DNA from: Planctomycetota bacterium
GTDB taxonomy: Bacteria; Planctomycetota; Planctomycetia; Pirellulales; UBA7805
Assembly: GCA_021413705.1 (NCBI GenBank)
Contig: JAIOPX010000001.1
Coordinates: 1-36,996 of the forward strand
Reading direction: 5' to 3'
DNA length: 36,996 nt
This document shows positions 1 to 7,612 of the stretch, one piece after another. The notes under the pieces are model-generated. The model was not told the origin of the DNA, did not search any database, and worked only from the letters and a program-made list of their open reading frames with translations. The translations under genes were made by a program, and so were the position numbers. Numbering within the stretch: the stretch's first letter is position 1; every line of letters begins with the position of its first letter.

Positions 1-2
1 AC

Positions 3-218
3 CTCGTCTTGCAGCAGGATCAATGGGCACAAGCCCAAGGCCAAGTGGCGCAAGGCCTGATTCAAGTCTACCGCTCGCTTGGCGGCGGCTGGCAGATTAG
101 GTTGGGGCCGCCGGCGGGAGCCGTTGCCGCTCCCGATGCTGCTGCTGGCGAGCAACCGGCCGGCGGAGCGCCAAGGCATCTCCCACCCGTGCCGGAGCCG
201 ATCCCTGTGCCGCAGTAG
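3..218 (+). CDS. C-terminal end of TolC/NodT-like outer-membrane efflux protein (partial)
   Basis: The frame is open from the left edge of the window to a TAG at 216-218, so only the last 71 residues are present. The stretch AQGQVAQGLIQVYRSLGGGW matches the end of the second coiled-coil repeat in NodT/OprM-type outer-membrane factors, where a YRALGGGW-like motif closes the helical domain. It is followed by an Ala/Pro-rich tail with no recognisable fold. The family forms trimeric outer-membrane channels for RND, MFS or MacAB-type pumps. The MarR, MacA-like and MacB-like genes that follow on the same strand fit a complete tripartite exporter. The N-terminal part lies outside the window. Confidence 0.75.
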   Translation, partial: LVLQQDQWAQAQGQVAQGLIQVYRSLGGGWQIRLGPPAGAVAAPDAAAGEQPAGGAPRHLPPVPEPIPVPQ

Positions 219-223
219 CATAA

Positions 224-251
224 GTGCATTTGCTTGACTTGCTTAATGCAC
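224..251. promoter_or_regulatory. Inverted repeat GTGCATT-N14-AATGCAC, candidate MarR operator
   Basis: Two perfect 7-bp arms (224-230 and 245-251) lie 21 bp apart centre to centre, about two helical turns, and flank the -35 hexamer of the promoter ahead of the MarR gene. A further GTGCAT half-site occurs at 265-270, across the start codon. MarR dimers usually bind such palindromes over their own promoter and repress until a ligand binds. Autoregulation is inferred from position only. Confidence 0.5.
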
Positions 252-262
252 ACAAATAATAT
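234..262 (+). promoter_or_regulatory. Sigma-70-type promoter TTGACT-17-TAATAT
   Basis: TTGACT at 234-239 and TAATAT at 257-262 are separated by exactly 17 bp, close to the sigma-70 consensus. Transcription would start near 268-270, which falls on the ATG of the MarR gene at 269. The transcript would then be leaderless or nearly so, unless translation begins further inside the frame. Confidence 0.65.
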
Positions 263-268
263 ACGTGC

Positions 269-787
269 ATGAAGCAATCCCTCCGGGCCAATGGCTATGC
301 CGTGGCAAAGCGCCCCCTCAACGGGGAAGCTACCACCGCCACGCTCTCCAGAACACCTTCCTCGCCTCCGCAAGCCGAAGCCCTGGTCGCTTCGCTGCGG
401 GCCATCGTTCGTGACATGTTTATCGTGGACGACGCGGCCTCCGATCTTCCCCTACGGCAATTACGCGTCTGCATGATCCTTGCCGCCGGGCCTCAAAGCA
501 TGTCGGCGCTGAGCCGCGAGCTGGGTGTCTCGCTCAGCGCCACGACCCAGATTGCCGATCGACTGGTTGCCGCCGGATTGGCCCAGCGGCTTCCCGAAGG
601 AGCTGATCGTCGGGTTCGCTGTCTCCAGCTTACGCCGCGGGGCCGCCAGATCATGGAGCGCCGCGACCGCATCAAGGTGCGCCGCGCACAGGCCGCGTTG
701 CACCGTATGCGACCCGCCGACAGTAAAAAGCTGATGTCCGCGCTGGCCGCCTTGCAAAGCGCCTGTGAAGAAAGCCGCCTCCCATGA
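269..787 (+). CDS. MarR-family winged-helix transcriptional regulator
   Basis: The 172-residue protein carries a MarR winged helix from about residue 65 to 140. LRVCMILAAGPQSMSALSRELGVS forms the first helices, TTQIADRLVAAGLAQRL the recognition helix region, and EGADRRVRCLQLTPRG the wing with the conserved D-R-R and L-T-x-x-G motifs. The first 40 residues are low in structure and longer than usual for the family. No ribosome-binding site precedes 269, and a strong promoter ends only 7 bp upstream, so the start is uncertain; a GTG at 302 is an alternative. The stop overlaps the next start (ATGA), so the gene is co-translated with the efflux adaptor. It probably controls the efflux operon; its ligand is unknown. 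Confidence 0.85.
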   Translation: MKQSLRANGYAVAKRPLNGEATTATLSRTPSSPPQAEALVASLRAIVRDMFIVDDAASDLPLRQLRVCMILAAGPQSMSALSRELGVSLSATTQIADRLVAAGLAQRLPEGADRRVRCLQLTPRGRQIMERRDRIKVRRAQAALHRMRPADSKKLMSALAALQSACEESRLP

Positions 788-2256
788 AGAAGCTGATCGT
801 CATCCTGATCTTGTTAGGCGCAGTCAGCGCCGCTGGCACTGCCCTGTTCGCGCGGTACGGCAAGAGTGATGCCGCACCGAAGTTCCGCACCGCGGAAGTC
901 GCCCGCGGCGATCTCCTGGTGACCATCACCGCCACCGGCACAGTGGAGCCGGAAGAAGTGGTGGACGTCGGCGCCCAGGTGCTGGGCAGAGTCATTGCCA
1001 TCGGCTCCGACGCTCAGGCCGTCGATCCGAAAAAGCGAGAAAAGCGGATCGACTACACTTCACAGGTCGAAGAGGGAACCATCCTGGCGGAGATCGACAA
1101 CGCCATCTACCTGGCCCAGCGCAACGCCGCCAAGGCATCGCTGGAGCGAGCCAAGGCGGACTTGGAACAACTCAAAGCCAAGCGCGACTTGGCGGCGGCC
1201 GACTGGCGGCGTGCCCAGGAGTTGCGCAACATGAAGCGATCGTCGCTGGTTCCCGCCTCGTTGAGCAAGAGCGAGCCTCCCCGAGAGATCAAAGCCATTG
1301 CGGACAGCGACTACGATCTGGCCCGCTTCAATTTTGGCGTGGCGGAAGCGAACGTCCGTGTCGGCGAGTCGATCATCGTGCAGGAAGAAGCGTCCCTGCA
1401 ACTGGCCGAAACCAATCTCAGCTATACGGTCATCAAATCGCCGGTTAAGGGAACCATCATCGACCGCCGCGTGAACATCGGCCAAACCGTGGTCGCCAGC
1501 CTCAATGCACCCAGCCTGTTTCTGATCGCCAAGGATCTCCGCCGCATGGAAGTCTGGGCGTCGGTCAACGAAGCAGACATCGGGCAATTGAAGGTGGGTA
1601 TGAAGGTCAACTTCCGCGTCGATGCACATCCCAATGACACGTTCCATGGCGAGATTTCGCAAATCCGGCTCAATGCCAACATGACCCAGAACGTCATCAC
1701 CTACACCGTGGTCGTCAGCGCCGAAAACCCCGACCTCAAATTGCTCCCGTACCTCACGGCCGACGTGAAGTTCCAGGTGGAAGAACATCACGACGTGCTG
1801 GTAGTTCCCAACGCCGCCGTGCGTTGGATACCCAAGCCGGAGCAGATGGTGCCGGGGGCTGAAGAAGTTGTCGAATCGCGCGGCCGCAAGCGACAAGCGG
1901 GGCAACAAGAACCGGCCGAGAAGCAAGACGCCCCGCCAACGGACCCCAAGCCGGACGAGGGTGCGGCCAAAGACGCCGTCCCCGCAGATCCGAACCAGCC
2001 TTTGAAAAAGCGGAGCAGGGGAGGGGGGCACAAAAAGGTGGAACGAGGCCGAGTTTGGGTAGAAGACGGCGCACTCGTTCGCCCGATCGAAGTACGGATT
2101 GGAGCCAGCGACGGCGCATTTACGGAAATCAGCGGCTCGGAAGTGCGTGAAGGAATGTCGGTCGTCGTCGGTCAAGCGAGAGCCGCCGCTGCTGATGCCG
2201 GATCAAATCCGTTTGTGCCCAAGTTCCCAACTCGTCAACGCCGCGTGACGAACTAA
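784..2256 (+). CDS. MacA-like efflux periplasmic adaptor (HlyD/membrane-fusion family)
   Basis: The 490-residue protein has an N-terminal membrane anchor (residues 3-24). A split biotinyl-lipoyl domain follows (TGTVEPEEVVDVGAQVLGRV, later SPVKGTIIDRRVNIGQTV), then an alpha-hairpin rich in K, A and L (about 105-205), a beta-barrel (VWASVNEADIGQLKVGMKV) and a membrane-proximal domain. It should bridge the MacB-like transporter and the TolC-like channel. It is about 100 residues longer than typical MacA. Most of the excess is a charged, Pro/Lys/Glu-rich insert near residues 354-418, placed just after VLVVPNAAVRW and before the membrane-proximal strand. The gene overlaps the MarR gene by 4 bp and ends 6 bp before the transporter gene. 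Confidence 0.88.
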   Translation: MKKLIVILILLGAVSAAGTALFARYGKSDAAPKFRTAEVARGDLLVTITATGTVEPEEVVDVGAQVLGRVIAIGSDAQAVDPKKREKRIDYTSQVEEGTILAEIDNAIYLAQRNAAKASLERAKADLEQLKAKRDLAAADWRRAQELRNMKRSSLVPASLSKSEPPREIKAIADSDYDLARFNFGVAEANVRVGESIIVQEEASLQLAETNLSYTVIKSPVKGTIIDRRVNIGQTVVASLNAPSLFLIAKDLRRMEVWASVNEADIGQLKVGMKVNFRVDAHPNDTFHGEISQIRLNANMTQNVITYTVVVSAENPDLKLLPYLTADVKFQVEEHHDVLVVPNAAVRWIPKPEQMVPGAEEVVESRGRKRQAGQQEPAEKQDAPPTDPKPDEGAAKDAVPADPNQPLKKRSRGGGHKKVERGRVWVEDGALVRPIEVRIGASDGAFTEISGSEVREGMSVVVGQARAAAADAGSNPFVPKFPTRQRRVTN

Positions 2257-2262
2257 GCTCCC

Positions 2263-4476
2263 ATGGAACTCATCCGCATCACCAACCTGCACAAGACCTA
2301 CCATCTTGGCGAGGTCGATGTGCCTGTGCTCAAGGGCGTTTCGCTGACCATCCGCCGCGGCGAGATGGTGGCTTTGATGGGCGCCTCCGGTTCCGGCAAA
2401 ACCACGCTGATGAACATCCTGGGCTGCCTGGATCGCCCCAGCTCGGGTGAGTATTGGCTCGACGGCGAGGAAATGAGCCGCCTGACGCCCAACCAGCGAG
2501 CGCTGGTGCGCACCGCCAAGCTGGGCTTCGTTTTCCAGAACTTCAATCTCCTCCCTCGCACTACGGCGCTGAACAATGTGCTGATGCCGCTGGATTATTC
2601 ACCACAAAGACCGTCGCTGGGCAAGTCGCAAACCCAAGCCGGCCGGCTCCTGGGACGCGTGGGCCTGAGCACGCGTCTCGACCATCATCCCTCGCAGATG
2701 TCCGGCGGACAGCAGCAGCGCGTGGCGATTGCCCGGGCTTTGGTCAACGAACCCGCTCTGCTGCTGGCCGACGAACCCACAGGCAACCTCGACTCGCACA
2801 CCAGCGTCGAGATTCTGCGCATGTTCCAGCAGCTCAACGACTCCGGCATCACCGTGATGCTGGTCACGCACGCGCCAGAGGTGGCCGAGTATGCGGATCG
2901 CGTCATCCACATCGTCGATGGCGTGATCGACGGCGACACGCTGACGGAGCGAGGCAAAGCGCGGGCTCTTGCGGCTCAAGCCGCCGAGCAGCAGGCCACT
3001 TCTTCCGCGGCCTTTGACGCCGGAGCCTCAGCCGCTCATACGGCCACACTGGCAACCGAGGTAGCTCCGTTGGAAGCCGCCGGCGCCGGACTCTCGGCCC
3101 TCATGCCCGCTACCCTCCGCACCGCCTTAGGGGCGCTGCGGCGCAACAAGATGCGCTCGGCCCTGACCTCGCTAGGTATCATCATCGGCATCGCCGCGGT
3201 CATTGCCATCATCGAGATCGGTGAAGGCTCGCGGGCAGCCATCAAGAAATCGGTGGCCAGCATGGGCGCCAACACGATCATCGTGCAATCGGGAGTCGCC
3301 GCTACAGGGGGCGTCAGCTTCGGCGCGGGAAGCGTATTGTCGCTGAGCCCCGAGGATGCGGAGGAAATCCGCAATCAGTGCCCGTCCGTGGTGGCCGTCA
3401 GCCCCATCGTGCAGGTCCGTACCCAGGTCATTTACGGCAACCGCAATTGGGTGCCGATGAACATCTATGGCACCACGACCGACTATTTGAAGGTTCGCGA
3501 ATGGGAGGAGCTTTCCGAGGGAGACCCGTTCACCGACCGGGACGTGGCCAACGCCAACCGCGTCTGCCTGATCGGCGAAACGCTCGCCCGTGAACTATTC
3601 CAGGGTGAGTCGCCCGTGGGCAAGGACATTCGCGTGCGCAATGTGGCTCTGCGCGTCATCGGCGTCTTGAGTTCCAAGGGGGCCAACATGATGGGCATGG
3701 ACCAGGACGATATTGTGCTGGCCCCCTGGTCCACGATCAAGTTTCGCGTGGCCGGCAAAAGCGCCGGCAACGTCAACCAAAGCGCCGACTCCGCCAGCGC
3801 CGGTTCGACGTCGGACCAGGTCAATTCGCTCAACAATCTCTATCCCCCCGCCACCGCGCTCTACACCAGCCGCTCCGCGTCCCAGATGGCGAACACGCCG
3901 CAGCCGATCCGCGTGACCAGCGTGGACCAGATCATCGTCAAAGCGGCTTCCGCCGAGGTCATACCCGATGCGATGAACGAGATGACCGGGCTGTTGCGGC
4001 AGCGGCACCGCCTGCGGCCGGAAGAGCCAAGCGATTTTACCTTGCGCGACATGGCGGAGATCACCCGTTTCATGTCGGGCACCTCCGCCACGATGAGCGG
4101 GATGCTACTGATCGTGGCGCTGATCTCGCTGGTCGTCGGCGGCGTGGGGATCATGAACATCATGCTCGTCTCCGTCACCGAGCGGACGCGTGAAATCGGC
4201 CTCCGCATGGCCGTAGGCGCCCGCTCCTATCACGTGCTGAGGCAATTCCTGATCGAAGCCGTCATGCTCTGCCTCTTCGGCGGCATCCTCGGCGTGCTGC
4301 TGGGCCGAGCCGCGACCCAGGTGGTCCACTACTTCCAGCAATGGCCGATGCAAATGTCGATCCCAGCCATCGCGGCGGCGTTCGCGGTGTCCGTGAGCAT
4401 CGGCATCGTGTTCGGGTTCTACCCTGCCTGGAAGGCATCGCGGCTCGACCCGATCGAAGCCCTCCGCTATGAATGA
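2263..4476 (+). CDS. MacB-like ABC transporter, fused ATPase and permease
   Basis: The 737-residue protein joins an N-terminal ATPase (about 1-235) to a MacB/FtsX-type permease. The ATPase shows Walker A GASGSGKTT, signature MSGGQQQRVAIARAL, Walker B LLLADEPTGNLD and the H-loop THAPE. The first membrane helix follows LRTALGALRRNKMRSALTSL (about residue 285). A periplasmic domain comes next, then the conserved VGGVGIMNIMLVSVTERTREIGLR segment (about 620) with the last three helices. It should act as a homodimer driving mechanotransmission-type export of a drug, lipid or peptide through the adaptor and outer-membrane channel. It is about 90 residues longer than E. coli MacB, partly from an N/S/T-rich stretch in the periplasmic domain. 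A paired palindrome starts 2 bp after the stop. Confidence 0.92.
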   Translation: MELIRITNLHKTYHLGEVDVPVLKGVSLTIRRGEMVALMGASGSGKTTLMNILGCLDRPSSGEYWLDGEEMSRLTPNQRALVRTAKLGFVFQNFNLLPRTTALNNVLMPLDYSPQRPSLGKSQTQAGRLLGRVGLSTRLDHHPSQMSGGQQQRVAIARALVNEPALLLADEPTGNLDSHTSVEILRMFQQLNDSGITVMLVTHAPEVAEYADRVIHIVDGVIDGDTLTERGKARALAAQAAEQQATSSAAFDAGASAAHTATLATEVAPLEAAGAGLSALMPATLRTALGALRRNKMRSALTSLGIIIGIAAVIAIIEIGEGSRAAIKKSVASMGANTIIVQSGVAATGGVSFGAGSVLSLSPEDAEEIRNQCPSVVAVSPIVQVRTQVIYGNRNWVPMNIYGTTTDYLKVREWEELSEGDPFTDRDVANANRVCLIGETLARELFQGESPVGKDIRVRNVALRVIGVLSSKGANMMGMDQDDIVLAPWSTIKFRVAGKSAGNVNQSADSASAGSTSDQVNSLNNLYPPATALYTSRSASQMANTPQPIRVTSVDQIIVKAASAEVIPDAMNEMTGLLRQRHRLRPEEPSDFTLRDMAEITRFMSGTSATMSGMLLIVALISLVVGGVGIMNIMLVSVTERTREIGLRMAVGARSYHVLRQFLIEAVMLCLFGGILGVLLGRAATQVVHYFQQWPMQMSIPAIAAAFAVSVSIGIVFGFYPAWKASRLDPIEALRYE

Positions 4477-4478
4477 GC

Positions 4479-4521
4479 GGGGACTGTCCCAATTTTGCCC
4501 CAGCAAAATGGGACTGTCCCC
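4479..4521. repeat. Paired GGGACTGTCCC palindromic element, copy 1
   Basis: GGGGACTGTCCC (4479-4490) and GGGACTGTCCCC (4510-4521) flank a spacer containing ATTTTGC-CCCA-GCAAAAT. The whole forms a hairpin with 19-20-nt arms, one mismatch and one bulged A. It begins 2 bp after the transporter stop codon. A second copy with the same plan but a different loop is at 16738-16781. It could act as a transcript-end hairpin, but there is no T-tract. Confidence 0.85.
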
Positions 4522-4702
4522 TTAGGATTTTTGCCATTGCAAATCTGCGCGGATCTCAGCTAACAGAAAGGCTCCTGTCGAGGCAAAGCCGCAAAGTGGC
4601 ACGTTATGCCGGTGCCCAAATGCAGCTGCCGCGATAAATTCTCGCCGCAGGGCACGATAAGTACATATCCCGCCGAATAGCCCTCCCCCCCGGAACCTCC
4701 CC

Positions 4703-5884
4703 ATGCCCTCACTCCGCAGTCTCGCCGTACCGTCTCTCCTCACCCTGCTGCTTCTTGCAGCGACGGCCCAACTGGCCCGGGCGGAAGAACCAGCCAAGCC
4801 CGATCCCAATCCGCCATCGGAAGCCAAGGTCGCGAAACTCAAATGGCCAGGTCTGGTCTCTATATTTCATGGTGACGCCTGGGGGAGCGACGAGAAATAC
4901 TTACAGGCCATTGCCGAATGCGGCTTCGGGGCCACCGGCTGTTCGGAAAAGGAAATCGATCAATGCCGCAAGTATGGAATGAAGGCTTATATTTTCTGCT
5001 GGCCCCACGAGGCAGCCATCATTCCGGCCAAGCACAAGGATGACGACGCGGTCCTCTGCTATTTCTATTCCGATCGGCAGAAGCCCAAGAAGTGGGGACT
5101 GTTTGCCGAGTGGGAGAAGCAATCGTATCAGGCCGATCCCTATCATCCCGCCGTGTTTACCATGGCTTCCGATTTTGGCTACATGGACATGTTCGTTCCG
5201 ATCGTCCACCCGCGCCTGTTGGAGTACTATCACTATCACTGGGACGGCAAGCGGCAGCCGCACATGCACTTTGCCAACCTGGAAACCTTGCGCCAGTCGG
5301 CAGCCAAGGCAGGGGGCATTCCCATCTGCCGGATCGTCGAAACCCGGGCCGAAGACAAACGCAAGACACGGCAGACTGTCTACACATCGTTGGCCTACGG
5401 AGTGCGCGGGTATCGTGGCGGCGGCCGCGGCTTGTTCGACCGCGCCAAGCTCGACGATCGTGGCCTGCCCACGAGGACCGAACACGGCGAAGAAGCCCTG
5501 CGGTTGAACCAAGCGATCAAGTCGTACTCACCTGTCTTCGAGAAGGCCCGTAGCGTCGATGTGTTTCACACCGCTCCGCTTCCACCCGGCACGAAGGAAG
5601 CTCCGGCCGACCATTGGGTCCGCCCGACCGGCGAAGAAATCGTGCTGGGTGAGTTCGCCGATCCAGACAAGAACCGTTTCCTCGTCGTCGCCAACCGCGA
5701 CGCCGGCAAACCCCACGAGGCCACGATCCACATTGCGGAAGCCGACCTAAGCGTTGAGCGCATGGACAAAGTAACCGGCAAATGGCAACCGGTGACAGGC
5801 TCGGTTGATGGAAAGAAAATCGCCGTCAAAGTGCCGTTGGAAGAAGGCAGCGGCGAACTGCTGCGCGTGGTACCGGCCAAGTGA
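4703..5884 (+). CDS. Secreted TIM-barrel glycosidase-like protein
   Basis: The 393-residue protein begins with a clear Sec signal peptide (MPSLRSLAVPSLLTLLLLAA, cleavage after ARA near residue 27). The mature part has alternating strand-helix segments (LVSIFHGDAWGSDEKYLQAI, MKAYIFCWPHEAAI, DAVLCYFYSDRQKPKKWGLF, IPICRIVETRAEDKR) resembling a TIM-barrel glycoside hydrolase. A short C-terminal beta-sandwich-like region follows (residues about 310-393: ADPDKNRFLVVANRD, ATIHIAEADLSVERMDKVTG), typical of the extra domain in many glycosidases. I cannot name a family or point to catalytic acids with confidence. No strong ribosome-binding site is visible before the ATG. It stands alone between the efflux operon and the antirepressor-like gene. 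Confidence 0.6.
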   Translation: MPSLRSLAVPSLLTLLLLAATAQLARAEEPAKPDPNPPSEAKVAKLKWPGLVSIFHGDAWGSDEKYLQAIAECGFGATGCSEKEIDQCRKYGMKAYIFCWPHEAAIIPAKHKDDDAVLCYFYSDRQKPKKWGLFAEWEKQSYQADPYHPAVFTMASDFGYMDMFVPIVHPRLLEYYHYHWDGKRQPHMHFANLETLRQSAAKAGGIPICRIVETRAEDKRKTRQTVYTSLAYGVRGYRGGGRGLFDRAKLDDRGLPTRTEHGEEALRLNQAIKSYSPVFEKARSVDVFHTAPLPPGTKEAPADHWVRPTGEEIVLGEFADPDKNRFLVVANRDAGKPHEATIHIAEADLSVERMDKVTGKWQPVTGSVDGKKIAVKVPLEEGSGELLRVVPAK

Positions 5885-6031
5885 ACGCGGAAGGGCAACC
5901 GGGAACACTCAACCGCGAGTCTCTACTCTTCCCCGCGGCTTTTCGACGAATAACACCCCCTTGTCAAATGTACACTGCCATTGGCACACTATCTGGTAGC
6001 GATCGTTCGATCCGCGTCGGCCATAACCTTC

Positions 6032-6050
6032 TTTTGCCGAAGGGGCAAAA
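6032..6050 (+). promoter_or_regulatory. Hairpin TTTTGCC/GGCAAAA holding the ribosome-binding site
   Basis: TTTTGCC (6032-6038) and GGCAAAA (6044-6050) pair perfectly around GAAGG, which contains the Shine-Dalgarno-like core for the ATG at 6054. The site would be presented in or masked by the loop. Confidence 0.4.
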
Positions 6051-6053
6051 TCC

Positions 6054-6911
6054 ATGAGCGAGCAACTTCCCGCCGATACCCAGGGCAGGTTGATTGTATT
6101 CGGCGCCAAGGTCATCCGGCGCACCTGGCATGAAGACCAATGGTACTTCTCCATCGTGGATATCGTGGCGGCCTTGACCGACAGCGATAATCCGCGAAAC
6201 TATTGGAGCATGCTCAAGGCCCGCGAGCGGAAACAGAGCAAAGTTGAGTTGTCCACATTTTGTGTACAACTGAAGCTAACCTCTTCCGACGGCAAGACTT
6301 ACAAGTCCGATTGCGTCAACACCGAAGCCGCCTTCCGCATTATTCAGTCGATTCCCAGCCCTAAGGCCGAGCCGTTCAAACGCTGGCTGGCCGACGTGGG
6401 TTACCAGCGCGTCCAGGAGATCGAAAACCCCGAACTGGCCCAGCAGCGGATGCGGCAGCTCTATAAGGACAAAGGGTATCCCGACGACTGGATAGAGAAA
6501 CGAATTCGGGGCATTGCCGTCCGCGACGAGTTAACCTCCGAATGGCAACAGCGGGGCGTAACGGAACAGAAGGATTTTGCCATCCTGACGGCCGAAATCT
6601 CCAAGGCCACGTTTGGCCTGACCCCATCGGCATATCAGAAACTCAAAGGACTGAAGCGAGAGAACCTCCGCGACCATATGACCGACCTGGAACTGATCTT
6701 CACCATGCTCGGCGAAGCGGCTACTACGGAGATCGCACGAAACAAGGATGCCCAGGGTGTGAAGCAAAACAAGCGGGCGGCCAGGGCAGGAGGATCGGTG
6801 GCCGGCAACGCACGTCGGCAACTCGAAGCCAAATCGGGCCGAAAGGTGATTACGCGAGCTAACTACCTCACCCAGAAGCCGCGCCCCCAATTGCCGCCGT
6901 CGTCGGACTGA
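6054..6911 (+). CDS. Bro-N domain protein, phage antirepressor-like
   Basis: The 285-residue protein starts with a Bro-N domain (about residues 10-115): VIRRTWHEDQWYFSIVDIVA, then NPRNYWSMLKARE, then NTEAAFRIIQSIPSPKAEPFKRWLADVGY. This is the DNA-binding domain shared by baculovirus BRO proteins and phage antirepressors. The C-terminal half (EQKDFAILTAEISKATFGLT, LKGLKRENLRDHMTDLELIF) matches the extension seen in chromosomal antirepressor-like proteins of many bacteria, and the tail is basic. No phage structural or integration gene is nearby, so it is either a remnant or a stand-alone chromosomal regulator. The start is supported by AAGGGG 9 bp upstream. Confidence 0.8.
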   Translation: MSEQLPADTQGRLIVFGAKVIRRTWHEDQWYFSIVDIVAALTDSDNPRNYWSMLKARERKQSKVELSTFCVQLKLTSSDGKTYKSDCVNTEAAFRIIQSIPSPKAEPFKRWLADVGYQRVQEIENPELAQQRMRQLYKDKGYPDDWIEKRIRGIAVRDELTSEWQQRGVTEQKDFAILTAEISKATFGLTPSAYQKLKGLKRENLRDHMTDLELIFTMLGEAATTEIARNKDAQGVKQNKRAARAGGSVAGNARRQLEAKSGRKVITRANYLTQKPRPQLPPSSD

Positions 6912-6945
6912 CTGCGGCCATTCGACTGCTATTCTCTCGAATCAA

Positions 6946-7467
6946 ATGGAAGCCATCGCACAACTCCAGCACGCATACTACTTGCTCAAGCACGATGACA
7001 GCCAACGTCAGAACTGCATTGATTGGGCTATCGATCGTCTCCAGCAAGATCAGGAGGGTGATGATTTTGATATCGTGCGTTTGGTATCGGCCAACCGTCG
7101 TGAAGACGTCCTCTTCTCCGTTGAGAAAATCATCAAGACTTATCTGGGGGTCTCGGCACTCGACGACCAGTTGGCTGCGGGCAAGTACATTGTTTCACTT
7201 CACTTGGCGTACAAACTCAATTCTGAAACCATTGACTCGCTCGACAAGAAATTTACGACGCTGTATCGTCGCCTGGATTACCCTGACTGGCTGGTCATGC
7301 TCAGTCGTAACTGTGAATACGCTACCGATATCGCAGACTTCCTTCAACCGTTTGAGGATGAATTTGACTATGTTGCCGGCCTCTGGGCTACAGCCAACAA
7401 CCTTTCCGATTTTGAAGCCACGTATAGTCGCCAGATATCAAACCAACACGACTTCAAAATGACTTGA
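6946..7467 (+). CDS. Hypothetical protein, helical, 173 residues
   Basis: I do not recognise this family. The 173-residue protein is acidic and predicted mostly helical (IDWAIDRLQQDQEGDDFDIV, VEKIIKTYLGVSALDDQLAA, TLYRRLDYPDWLVMLSRNCE), with no signal peptide or membrane segment. It lies 34 bp after the antirepressor-like gene in the same direction and may be co-transcribed with it. Its codon use is less GC-rich than its neighbours, which hints at separate ancestry. The start at 6946 is the first ATG; no clear ribosome-binding site precedes it. A small hairpin repeat follows the stop by 6 bp. Confidence 0.65.
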   Translation: MEAIAQLQHAYYLLKHDDSQRQNCIDWAIDRLQQDQEGDDFDIVRLVSANRREDVLFSVEKIIKTYLGVSALDDQLAAGKYIVSLHLAYKLNSETIDSLDKKFTTLYRRLDYPDWLVMLSRNCEYATDIADFLQPFEDEFDYVAGLWATANNLSDFEATYSRQISNQHDFKMT

Positions 7468-7473
7468 CGCGGT

Positions 7474-7493
7474 CTGAAGTCTCACGACTTCAG
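7474..7493. repeat. Palindrome CTGAAGTC-TCAC-GACTTCAG
   Basis: A perfect 8-bp stem with a 4-nt TCAC loop starts 6 bp after the stop codon of the preceding gene and is followed by CTACGGAAC. No T-tract follows, so it is more like a repetitive extragenic palindrome than an intrinsic terminator. Confidence 0.7.
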
Positions 7494-7538
7494 CTACGGA
7501 ACCTCCGGCCTACAGTCTCTAACTCGCCTCGCACTCGC

Positions 7539-7566
7539 TTGAGCATTGGCCGCAGATGCCTATAAT
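7539..7566 (+). promoter_or_regulatory. Sigma-70-type promoter TTGAGC-16-TATAAT for pdxJ
   Basis: TTGAGC (7539-7544) and a perfect TATAAT (7561-7566) are 16 bp apart, about 45 bp before the pdxJ start. The -10 box lies just inside the longest open frame (ATG at 7556), which rules out that upstream ATG as the main start. Confidence 0.7.
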
Positions 7567-7612
7567 ACGAGGCTTGCTGGTCTTTGATCCCTTGAGCCAC
7601 CTGCTATCCCCT

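Noticed and set aside
1060..2175. A 371-codon minus-strand frame opposite the MacA-like gene
   Set aside because: The plus-strand product has a complete adaptor architecture; the antisense product is rich in F, H, R and D with no motif.
6246..6272. Inverted repeat GTTGTCCACA/TGTGTACAAC considered as an operator
   Set aside because: It lies within the antirepressor-like coding region at a conserved protein position, so chance plus coding constraint explains it.
7556..7612. N-terminal extension of pdxJ
   Set aside because: It overlaps the -10 box of the likely promoter and adds residues not found in PdxJ.
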